64,000 nt of DNA. It comes from Opisthocomus hoazin. Taxonomy: Eukaryota; Chordata; Aves; Opisthocomiformes; Opisthocomidae. Below are positions 51,401-61,790 of this stretch, in pieces; position 1 is the stretch's first letter; every line of letters begins with the position of its first letter. The notes under the pieces are model-generated. The model saw only the letters and a list, made by a program, of their open reading frames with translations. It made no database searches and was not told where the DNA came from. Where the stretch lies: positions 12,785,216-12,849,215 of the forward strand of contig NC_134433.1 of assembly GCF_030867145.1 (NCBI RefSeq). Direction: 5' to 3'. A program made the translations under genes and the position numbers.

Positions 51401-54400
51401 TTTGGGAGCTTTTTTCAGTCTTGGTCAACTCAATCTGTTAAAAATTACAGGTTAATTTTTAGATGGAAAAAAAGCAATTTTTGAAATCTAGCAGATTTTT
51501 GCTCCAGAAGTAAGACCCTTTGACCTATCCGCGAAAAATATATTAAGACAAAATGATATGACAGCAAACTGTTTTATTTTACGATTAAATGGGCTTGTTC
51601 TTAGGATTTATATGAACTTGCTGTTTGTCGTCGCAATGCGCACAGACCTCAAAACTGAGCCTTTTCGGAGTGTTCTGCCCTGGCGCTTGCCTGGGACGGG
51701 CAGTCACGGTGTGCTGGGGCTCCTGGGGCTGTGTTACAGATAGCGCTGGTCCGCAGGATGCCAGGAATCGGTGACACCAGCTGTGTCTACAGATGTGTCC
51801 ATCCTCTGCCCTCCCCATCGGCTCTCATGGCTTTGCGAAGTCCGGCGATGGGCTCAGGGAATTTGTACGTGCCAAAGAGCGGATTATCTCCTAATCCTAT
51901 GGCTGCCATCGGGCCTGGGCATGGGCCACAAATAACCTGTGCGTACACCAGTGGGTGTGTGTCTGTGCCCCTACGCTCACCCTTTGGTGCCATGTGGGCA
52001 CTGGCATGGCACTGGGAAAGCCAGCGGTCACTGAGCACCGTGATCGGAGCTGCTGGACCCGCCGGGGATGAGGGACAGAGCACAGTCCCTGCGGCAGCCG
52101 GCTGTGCGGATGGACCGGTGCCACGCAGCTGGGGCTCTGCCCGCACCCCTTTGTGGTGTGGAGCATCAGCACCCATCACTCCGCGCCACGGCGCTCACCT
52201 CCCTCCCACCCAAACCCCAGTGCCCGGTTCCCGGGAGCGCAGTGCTGTAGGGGTGGCTGTTGGCCACGTCCTCCCCACCCCGTGCTCGGAGCTGCCGGTC
52301 TCTTCCATGAGGTTTGCCCGCTGGGCTGCGGTGGAGTAGCTGGCACGCAGGGGCTGGATGTCGTGTCGCCAGCTGGTTCGAACCTGGAGGCGAGGACAGG
52401 ACGGGCTCCTCGAGCTGCCGGAGCACGCTGGGACGGGGTGCGGGTGGGTGGGTGCTGCCCAGCTGGGTGCTGCCCGCGCGAGATCCACCAGCCCTGGGGA
52501 AGGTCGGTCAGGGCTCTGCGGGGAAGGCAGATGAGCAGCGACTTGCTGGGGCTGACGGATGGAGAGGCCAGTGGTTTGGGGCCTTTGGGAAGGGCTTCAG
52601 CACCCGTTTCATTACAGAAAGAGTGATGCAGCAGAGATCAGCCATCTTCTCACCCGTATCTGTTATCTGAGGGAGCACGGCACCGGGTGTGTGGGAGGGG
52701 TAGCGGTCGCACCGCTGCTCTGCGTGCAGGATCACACCCAAACAGCTCGCGTGAATCATAGTTCCTATCTCACCTCTACCAGCCGCCTTTAACCCAGCCG
52801 CCAGCGAGCTGCGCGTCTGAGGTCTGACCGCTCTGGGAGGTTTGGAACGACAAAAATTCTCAGCCCCAGGCACCCTCAGGCAGATAATGGGGGGCTTCTG
52901 AGCCCTGGAGGGAGGGTGCTGCTGGAGGAGGGGCTCGGGAGGGCTGCAGGCTGGTGAGGCTGCTCAGTCTTGGGTGGGGAGAACCTGGTTTTTGTGCTGC
53001 AGGACTCAGAAACACCTTATGGAGCGTGAAGGGCGGGCAGGTATCGCACACCCCTGCCTGCACATGGGCCTCTTGGGGCGGCTGCTTACGTTTTGGCATT
53101 GCCGGAGTGCGAGAGCTGGCGTGCGGCATGCTGAGCTCATTTCCTTCCTGGGCCCCGGGGCTCTGCGCACCTCCGGCAGCATCAGGCGTGTCTGCAGGCA
53201 CGTGGGGCTGCCCAGCGTGGGCAGGGAGCCCGCAGCCCGCCCCGCGCCCCCCTCATACCGTGTGTCGTAGTTCAGTTTTCAATCACCTTTTCTCACCCCG
53301 TCAGAGGCGAGAGCTGGCTGGGGCCAGGTTCTGTGGACAGAAACGAGAGTCGCGAATGCAAATTCCCGCCTGGCTGAAGGCTGCCGTGAAAGCCTGCGGG
53401 TGAGAAAAATACTCCCACATCCACATCGCAGGTGCTGTCGGTGCTCAGCAGGCACAGAGCCCTGCAGCCCCCTCCCACCGCTCCCCACCTTGCAGCAGCC
53501 TGAGCTGCACTTTCCCTTCTTAATCCTCCAGATGACCCAAACACGTGCCGTTTGCGAGGTGCTTCGGGCCAAAACTGTGCTCTGCTGTGTTTCGCCTTCC
53601 CACGTCCCTGGTCCTGCAATCGCGATGCCCTCCGGCCCTTCCCCTGCCCTGAGCCCGCGCTGTGCTGGCAGTGCCAGGGCTGAGGTGCCAGGAGGGGTGT
53701 GCGGGGACAAACTGGGGCGAGGCGGGAGCTGGGGACTGTAAGGGGCTGCCTTTGCTCTCCCAGCTGCTCTGCCTCCACCCCGAGGAAGGAGGAGCTCGCG
53801 GGAGGGATAAGCACATGGGGATGGATATCTTGCTGAGAGGGCTTTGAACCTGCGGGCGCTCGATAGTCCAAGCCCGCAGGCTGCAGGACCTGGCGTGGCT
53901 GTAGCCTGTGTGCGGTGGGCTGGGGCACGCCAGCACAAACGGGCACCCAGGGGTGGGGAACGCTCCCCTCCGTACCCCCTGCTCATCCCAAGAGGCATCG
54001 CTACGCCTGTGTGTGAAGCACAAGCGGGTTTTGTCCTGGGAAGAGTAATCTGGAGTCTTCATAACTGGGGAGCCGTTAACTTGGGGCTGCAAGCAGGTTT
54101 ACTTCTGCCTGGTAGACATTTCCCCGTCCCTGCTTTCCTCTGGGAGCAGAGCTGGCCAGTGTCCACCCAAGGGCTCATCTTCAGCCAGAACCGCTTCATC
54201 CCGGTTGCTGTGCTGCTCTTTGTGCCTCTTGCTCTGCCTCATATCTGTCTGCTTCTCCGTGACTCCGCTCCCAGGTGGAATTGTTTCTCAGAGAGCAAAC
54301 ACGCAGTACGATGGGTCTGGGGCCGCCCCAGCCCCTGACAGCCTCCGATCACACACTGGCCTTGTTTTCTCTGATTAGTTCAAAAGCCTCTAGTTTTTAT

Positions 54401-57400
54401 TTCAGCCTACGGCTGAAAATGCCATATCACACCAGCAAAGCAAGTTAAAGCTTTCCAGTCTTTTTTTCCAGTCTAAAGTTTTCCAGCCTGTTAGTGATCC
54501 TCCACATCCAAAGCTGAAGCCTTGCAGCCTGCGGCCCTGCTGGTCAGCTGCCTCTGGCAGGAGAGGGAACCTGACGGCACCAGAGGCCAGCAGTTCCTCC
54601 TCGCTCCGTGAGGACGGGAGCCAAGGCAAGGCTGGGCTCCCGAGCACCCAGTCTCAGCCCAGCGCAGCACCCACGAGCCGGCCCCCCTCTCGAAGACAAG
54701 GCTTCAGCAGCAGCCTGCGGCCGGGCTCCGTGCTGCCAGGGCTGGTCGCACTCACCGGGTGCTACCCGGGGCTGCCTACGCAGCGTGGGGTGCTTGTCGT
54801 TGGGTGCGTGCTCCCGGCACTGGGAGCACTGGGAGCGCTCCCTTCTTCCCGTTCAGCTTTTCGTGGCAGGTTGAGGGTGGCCGTGAGCCGCGTTCAGAGC
54901 TGGGTGGGTGCACGGGGCCGAGCCGCTGCAGCCGCCCAGGTTTCCCATGAAAGCACCAGGCAGTGGGAGCGGTGCTCCAGGCAGTCGGAAACGGAGGGGC
55001 TGAGCGATGCCTCCTGCCCCGCCAAGTAACCCCTGGGTGCTCACCTGAGACGTGGGTGCTGGGTGTCTGCAGGAACCCCTCCAGTGGAAGGCTGGGAGAG
55101 CGAGCGGGGGATGCTGCTGCGGTCCCCTGTGCACAGCGGGGAGAGATGCGGGAGGAAGTGATTTGTCTACAACTGGACAGGGACAGGCGCAGAGGTCCTG
55201 CTCCCTCGGCTGATACCGCAACCGCTAATCAGATTTCTCCTTCTCACTGCCAACTCCTTGGTTAAAGAGCACAGTTCCTTTTTTCCTTTTTTCCTTTTTT
55301 CCTTTTTTCCTTTTTTCCTTTTTTCCTTTTTTCCTTTTTTCCTTTTTTCCTTTTTTCCTTTTTTCCTCTTTCATTCTTTCGTTCTTTTTTTCTTTTTTTC
55401 TTTTTTTCTTTCCCCCTCTAAGGTGCAATTTATGATTCATTTAAAATGTCCTGCCAGGATATTTCAGCTGGGATGTGATCTCCATTCCATGACTGTGCAT
55501 GGAGCAAACACAACGGCAGCAATGGTGCTGGTTTCATGCTGTTATAACTCCAAAAAAAAAGAAAAAAAGAGCAAGATGCGAAGTACAGCTGCAAGCAGAT
55601 GACAAGGATACAGTGCTTGGCAGCCAGACTGTTCCCTCCCCTTGTGAATGGAGGGGTCTGTGTATTTTCCTTCACGCTTAAAATAGAAACATATAAATTA
55701 TCACTGCTTGTTTGTATCGGAGCACCTGCGGCGTCCGAGCTCTGCAAACTCTCATCTGCTCACCTCCCTGCATCCGCCCGCCTGGGCACGGGGCGAAACG
55801 GGGAGGGAAGCAGGGAGGGCGGTGGGGAGCACCAGTCCCCAGGGCTCCCTCCACAGTCTGGGAGCTGGGAGGCACTGGGAGCGCAGGGAGGACCCGAGCG
55901 GGCTGCAGCATCCCTTGCGCAGCCGTCCCGCCTGCGTCGCCCCACTGATCCCACCGCGTGTGACCCCCGCGCATGATCCCTGTGAGTTTGGGGTTCAAAC
56001 ACTGAAACTGCTCATCCAGGCTGATCCTGCGCAGGGGCTTGGCAGGGGGAGAACTGGGCCAAACCCCTCGAGCAGCGCAGCACCCCGGGCCGGGGTGCAG
56101 GGACGGCGGGGTGGCTGCTGCTGACCCACAGCTCTGCCGCGGGCTCGCCCCTGCCCGGGACCGTGTGGAGCGAGGCCGACCGCGCTGCGAAGCAGGGTTA
56201 GAGCTACGCCGTGCCTGAGCCAGCACGCTCCCCTGCACTCATCTGCACCGAGGGTGCCAGAACAAGGGTTGGGACCCTCCTGGCGCTTCCCAGTTAAGGC
56301 CGCAGAGAAAATCCTTGTTCAGACTAAGCAAGCCTGGGATGCTCCATCACAAGAGAAAATTTTCCTGATGGGAAAGTTAATGCTGTGACCTCAGCATTGC
56401 GTTGCACACAGAAGAGAATCGTTTACGCACCCGGTGTCCGTGTGCAGCTTTCGCAGGCACAGCCTGGCAGCTCTGCAGCTTTTTGAGGGCTGCTGGCGAG
56501 ATGAAGCCTGACCGAGGGGGTTGGATTTCTCCTACCATCTTTTTGTTTCCAGAAGGTGCATCTCAGCCAGGCTCAGGGGTTTTACTCAGCACCCAACGAG
56601 GAGGGGGGACAGCAAAAATGCCTGGGCAGGGGAATGTCTGACCGCAGAGGTCTGAAGAGCCAGGACCCACAGTGTGTTTGCCAGGTACCAGCTGCAGGTC
56701 TGCGGGCCACAGCAGAGACGATGGGGCTCATTTTTGTGTCTCCAGCAGTGGCCCAGTAGCAGGAGGGTAGGGAAGGACTTTGGGAACGGGGCTGCCATGG
56801 TGAACAAATGTAAGGGGATCGTGCCACTCTGCAGGTGATGGTCAAACGGGTCACCTCCTGCCTGCCTGCCCCCAGGCAGGGCAAGGGCTGCGTGGTCGAC
56901 CCTGCGCCATGGCGCCGATGAGCACATGGTGGCAAATGCTGACGCAGCTCCTCAGCTTGCAGCCTTCCCGCCCTCTGCGCTAACGGGCAGCTTGGGTGCC
57001 GTGGTGGCTGCCATGATGCTCTTCCAGAAAAGCTGCAGACCTCGCTGAGCCGTGCCCAAAGTCGAGGGCCCACAGGTGACAGTGATGTCTTCTGGGTGAA
57101 GGACACGTCTGCAGTCCCTGGGCCAGCTCAGGAGACATCTCCAGCCTTAGCAGCAGAGCTGTGTTGCGTCCCACCTCTGCCGCTGGCCCGGTTTGGTGAC
57201 AGCACAGCAGGTACAGACCCAGCAGCCTGGCACCTCCGTACCGTAACACCAGAGGGTCAGAGCCCTGCAGTAAAAGCGGCTGAATTGCCCTTCAAGTATT
57301 TGCCCCGCTGCGACCCGGGCTGTGTGACCGTGGCGCTGCACTGGTGGCAACCGTGTAGTTCTGTACGTCAGAAGAATAGGAACCTGAATCGGCTGACGAT

Positions 57401-60400
57401 GGCGGTGCAGTGGGGATGGCACTGGGGCTTCTGCAGCATGTCCACTGGGTGGGAGCTGAGATAATTAGCTGCTGGATGATGATTATGCCTGTAAAGAGAT
57501 TTTTCCCTGGTGGTGTAAAAGGAACTAATGCCTTGCCACGTTATTTAATCTCAATAAATCATTTTAAAATATTCAGCTTTTATTTACATTAAAGCACCAT
57601 CTGATGCCTCTGGGAAGAAATCTAGAGGAGATTCAATATTTGTTATACATTAATTGAGCAGACTTAGGTGAGTAGATTTACTTTAATAGCTTTTTGCCTA
57701 ACAATATTAAGCCTAAAAGAAAATGAAGGCATTTTCTGGAGCATTCAGAGCTGTGGAAATCTGTTGGTTCCTCACTGTCTGATCATGTTCTGTAGAGCTT
57801 AGGAAAAAATTTGGGTCTCCGTCGTCTCACGGCCCGTGCCTACTTTTCTTAATGGTGGTTTGGGGGAGGGGGGGCAGCTGTGTGCGATGGCTCACTAACG
57901 AGTGGCTTCATGCCTTGAGCTGGTGACAGCCATGCACTTCTTCATTTTTAAGAATGTGCTTAACTTCTGTTAAGACAGTGTCCTACCAAATAGGTGTATT
58001 AAGGTAATAACAAGGTAGTTAGTGAACAATTTCAGAGCCTCGAGCTATCCCCAATTTCACCTTGGCCTCTGCTGGCTGGAGCTCAGCGACCAGGCGTTGG
58101 CACAGACCCATCTCTGCAGTCACGGCAGCGACCACCGTCGTCACCCGGGATCAACCCACTGCACAGAGAGATGTTGGCAGGAATTTGCAATGCAGCCCCA
58201 CGAAAACAAAGAACTAATCTAAGGAGTGCGTTGTTCACTGTGAATAACTGTCTGCAGCTGAATGACTGCCACCTCCTCCCCGCTGCCCAGCTCGGGCTCT
58301 TGCGGAGCTGGACCGCAGCGCGTTTTCCCATCTCCTCCTTCTCGCAGAAGGGGCCCCTGCTTAGACATGGTGCTGGCTGCAGCTCTGCTGCGTGTGCTGG
58401 GGGAGAGCGAGCAACACTAGAATAAACATGCCACCATTTACAGCCACTGGAAAATTAAGTGGCTCCTTAGCTGGTTTTGTAAACCTTCAAGCCGTGCAGC
58501 AGAGTTGAGGCGAAGAGCAGGCGGACGAAGCCTTATTTGGGGCCGTGTGTTTTCAGCGGGAGGCAGCACCGAATGTCACCAGCCCGGAGCGGCGCGGCGG
58601 CCCCCGGTTGTGTTCCTGTGCACAGCCCGCTTCAGCAGCACAGAATGCTCAGCATCTTCAGTGGCTCTGTCTGAACCTTGGTCCCTTTTGCACCTTCTCG
58701 CTACAACAGTTTTGGGGATGTGACATGAGCAAGGGAGCAGAGACACGACTGAAGAGATCAATTGAGCGTGAATAGCAGAAGCCAAGGAGCTGTGGTTTTC
58801 GCTTCCCACGTGCAGAGCTGTAGGTCAGCGGCAGCTCCCGGTGCTCCCACAGCACTGACTGAGCTTGGCCAATGTTGTAGCTCGAGACTCAGACTTTGCC
58901 AAGAGATCGGATTTCTGGGAACTTGCTCTGAATCAAATCTTAACGTTTTCAGGTCCCACAACCCCAGGCCAGCTCCTGAAAACTTAACACGGGGTTTTGA
59001 AAGCAATGGGCTTGGCCTCACTGATGCCCTGTCTGATAATTTCTCATCTTCTGAAGCAGCGGGACTTGGTAATCATGAGAGAAAAGCGCAGCAGAAACCC
59101 CTCGGTGGCCGGACCTGCCCTTAGACACCTATCCCATGGAGTCTGCTCACAGTTCAGCAGCACCTAAACGTGGCTGCTGCTCCCGCACCCTCCCGGGCAG
59201 CCCCGGCCGTGCCTGAAGTGAGCCCGGCTCACTGCAGCCTCGCAGAGGGAGACGAGGGCTCCCCCCAGCCCATCTTTGCCGCCCAGTTCATGCTGGCAGG
59301 CCCCCACTTACCCTCCTGTCTTCGTAGCTTGCAGGAGGAGAGGGACACAGGGCTCGCACGGAGGCGACCGCAGTGTGATTCACAGGCACAGCTGCGGTTC
59401 TGTGGGAATAAAACCCTCCCCTGCCTCACGGGCCGGAAGAAAATCAGAACAAACGTTCTTAGGAAAGGAGGAGCAGGGTAGCCAAGCCAGAATAAACAAG
59501 TGCTGAGAGAAGGGTGTGGGAAGGGGGGGAACATGTATCAGCCAGCAGACGCTAACTGGCCGTGGAGAGGACAGTAATGGGTTTCTCATGTTGTCTTTCT
59601 GGCAGTCGCTGAGCACTTCGTATCTCCAAAGAGCGATCCGAGTGATGCTTTGATGTTGGCACCTGTTCTGGTTGCACCCAAACCAGCTTGACTTCTGCTG
59701 CTTTAGATTCCAGCTCTGCCTGCGTTGCTGAGCATCTGGGGGCTGGAGGGGCACCTTTGTTCTCGTGGCCATGAAGGCACCCAGCCCCTGGGGTTAGGAA
59801 AGGTGTGCTGCGTCCCTCAGCACTGCATCAGCTTGTCCCTGGGCCACCGCAGAGCTTCTTTGTAACACACATGGGAGCAGCGGGTGCCCAAGGAAGGCAT
59901 TTATTTAAAAATCTGGATCTTTACAACCAGTTATGGTGGGTCAGCAGAGCACAAGCAACGTTTGAGAGCAGCAGCTGCACACGACTGTATGGCTTAACCC
60001 CACTGATGGCTTCAGCAGCTGCAGGTCGGAGTCCATGTGTGGCTTCAGGACGTCTCGGTGGTGTGTGTCCTACAGAACCGGCAGGTGACATGCACGAGCA
60101 GTGGAGGCACAGCCCTGGGAGCTAAGTGAAGCTGCCTGCACCAGCACTGCTAATGGAGGACACACAAAGCAGGGACATCAACTATGGGGAGAAGAGCCCA
60201 GCGACCCTGGCTCCCAGCTCTGCACCTGGGTGCGAGACTCAACCCCCAACTCGTGACTCTCCTGAGCAATCTGTCATTAGCAGTTGCTTTCAGATGCTGG
60301 CTCAGAAAGGTCTTTCAGGGTGTTTGTTACCCAGCCACAACAAGTTCGCGTGGGCTGCAGTCTGGCAAGTGTAAACCAGCAATTGCACTGTTTGGGAAAC

Positions 60401-61790
60401 TGGCAGGATCCCTGGTTTCCACACACGTGTACTTCCCACCTTAGCGTACGAGGTAGCATGGGACAGGACTATGGGACTTCTGCGATCTCCAGTGAAAGTC
60501 AGCATTGCTGCAGGCATCAGAGCAGCCCAAGCTGAAGCAAGCTGTCTGCGGTATGAAGGCTGTACGTGTGTGGTGCTGCTGGTTAAGTCTTTAGCTACCC
60601 ATTACAGTCTAGAATTGAGAGCCAGCATTGTCTCAGCTGTAATAAGTCAGCCCAGAAGTTCATGTAGCCCAGCAACGTGCCCTGGCGTGCCCAGTAATGG
60701 ATGCTTAAAGCGAGAGAATAAGTTGGTGGTTACAGAGTGAGCCTTCCCTCTGTGCTTGCCCTCCTCGTAGTTAGTGGTTTAGGCTCACGGGATGATAAAG
60801 CCTTTTTTAAGACTCCAAGTCCTTACCTCCTGCTGAAGGATGTTTGTGGGCAGGGGCAGTGCTTAGCACCTCTCAGGAATAGTAAGTGAATCACATCCCC
60901 AAATCACTTAGCATAGGTGTAGAGCACAGGTGAGACGTTTTTTACCCCTTCAGTGATCACAGAGGTGAGGTTCTCGTGTGGGTGTAGGTGGGGCTGTTGT
61001 GGCATTAGCCAAAACGCCGATGACTTTAACTGCAGGGGACTCACAAGCGCTCATTTATAGAATGGCTCTATCTTGGTTTTGTTCTTGATGCTGTAGGTAT
61101 AACAGTCTGGTGACTGGCAAGCGGGCAAGAGGACTCATCGCTGTGCTGTGGCTCCTGTCCTTTGGAATTGGACTGACTCCGCTTATGGGCTGGAATAAAG
61201 CCATGAGTGGTTGTCCCAACGCCACCAACGAGACAGGGGCTGACACCGGGACAGAGCACCATGGCTGCTTCATCTCATGCCTCTTTGAGAATGTGGTAAC
61301 GATGAGCTACATGGTGTACTTCAACTTCTTTGGCTGCGTGCTGCTGCCGCTCGTTATCATGCTGGGAATCTACATTAAGATATTCATGGTCGCCTGCAAA
61401 CAGTTGCATCAGATCGAACTGATGGGCAACTCCAGGACCACGCTGCAGAAGGAGGTCCACGCAGCCAAGTCTCTGGCCATCATTGTAGGACTTTTTGCCT
61501 TCTGTTGGCTGCCCCTGCATATCTTGAACTGCATCACTCTCTTCCATGAGGACTTCTCCAAATCCAAGCCTGAGTGGGTGATGTATATGGCCATCATCCT
61601 CTCCCATGCCAACTCTGTCATCAATCCCATCATCTATGCCTACAGGATCAGGGACTTCCGCTACACCTTCCGCAAGATCATTTCCAAGATCCTCTGTAAG
61701 ACGGACAGCTTCCCCAAGTGCACCACTGACAACAACCAGCACCTGACTGTCACCAACATTAACTGCCCAGTAGCCTCTGTGACCGTATGA
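45102..61790 (+). CDS. ADORA2B: ADORA2B, adenosine A2B receptor, 2 coding exons
   Basis: A class A GPCR of the plasma membrane that binds extracellular adenosine and couples mainly to Gs (also Gq). Joining 45102-45430 and 61097-61790 gives 1023 nt and 340 residues, which I recall as the length of the chicken protein. Landmarks: E12 in TM1; N23 and D51 (TM1 and TM2 signature residues); C76 and C171 (the TM3-ECL2 disulfide); D100-R101-Y102; F173 and E174 in ECL2; W247, H251 and N254 in TM6; S279 and H280 in TM7; and N286-P-I-I-Y290. All known adenosine-pocket positions are filled. Two sequons, N151-A-T and N154-E-T, lie in ECL2. C310 after helix 8 could be palmitoylated. The short tail favours A2B over A2A (about 410 residues). 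The start has a good context (CGCCATGG). Confidence 0.98.
45431..50713 (+). other. ADORA2B: ADORA2B intron, first part
   Basis: First 5.3 kb of the single 15.7-kb intron. It is moderately GC-rich, with a C run at 46612-46622 and GC-rich patches around 46.8-47.0 and 48.7-49.0 kb. The many overlapping ORFs reflect low stop-codon frequency. No gene is recognisable. Confidence 0.8.
50714..51210 (-). mobile_element. CR1 LINE fragment, minus strand
   Basis: Read on the minus strand, a stop-free frame encodes the CR1 C-terminal segment, [20 protein letters not shown] through [20 protein letters not shown] to [18 protein letters not shown], closely matching the copy near 20 kb. The 3' end is the reverse complement of TCACAGAATCACAGCATGG at 50714. 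The 5' truncation is near 51210, so only about 500 bp remain. It lies antisense in the ADORA2B intron. Confidence 0.95.
51211..55274 (+). other. ADORA2B: ADORA2B intron, middle part
   Basis: GC-rich intron sequence, especially 51.7-55.2 kb. Long overlapping ORFs occur on both strands, but none shows a known domain or coherent splice sites. They are treated as compositional artefacts. Confidence 0.75.
55275..55419. repeat. Polypyrimidine microsatellite, 8-bp period (CCTTTTTT)n and (CTTTTTTT)n
   Basis: From 55277, CC dinucleotides recur every 8 bases twelve times, separated by six T's. An interrupted stretch follows (one A and one G at 55373 and 55381), then C every 8 bases with seven T's to 55408. 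The + strand is pure pyrimidine from 55275 to 55372 (98 bp). Confidence 0.95.
55420..61096 (+). other. ADORA2B: ADORA2B intron, last part
   Basis: About 5.7 kb of mixed composition, GC-rich to about 57.4 kb and then more balanced. It ends at the acceptor TTGATGCTGTAG before exon 2. No element is recognisable. Confidence 0.75.
61097..61790 (+). CDS. ADORA2B: ADORA2B exon 2: TM4 to C terminus
   Basis: Starts with the last base of the Arg110 codon, then [12 protein letters not shown]. It encodes TM4, ECL2 with its glycosylation sequons, TM5-TM7, helix 8 ([16 protein letters not shown]) and a short tail ending PVASVTV, with TGA at 61788-61790. ICL3 is short ([14 protein letters not shown]). No frameshift or stop interrupts it. 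Confidence 0.98.

Noticed and set aside
48344..54874. Numerous 100-259-codon ORFs within the ADORA2B intron
   Set aside because: They overlap in several frames and strands, lack known domains and consistent splice sites, and occur where stop codons are rare because of GC content.
55225..55440. Lys/Glu-rich minus-strand ORF
   Set aside because: It is only the translation of the 8-bp microsatellite.
45102..61790. Assignment to ADORA2A
   Set aside because: A2A has a tail of over 100 residues. This protein is 340 residues with a short tail and agrees with A2B in ECL2 ([20 protein letters not shown]).
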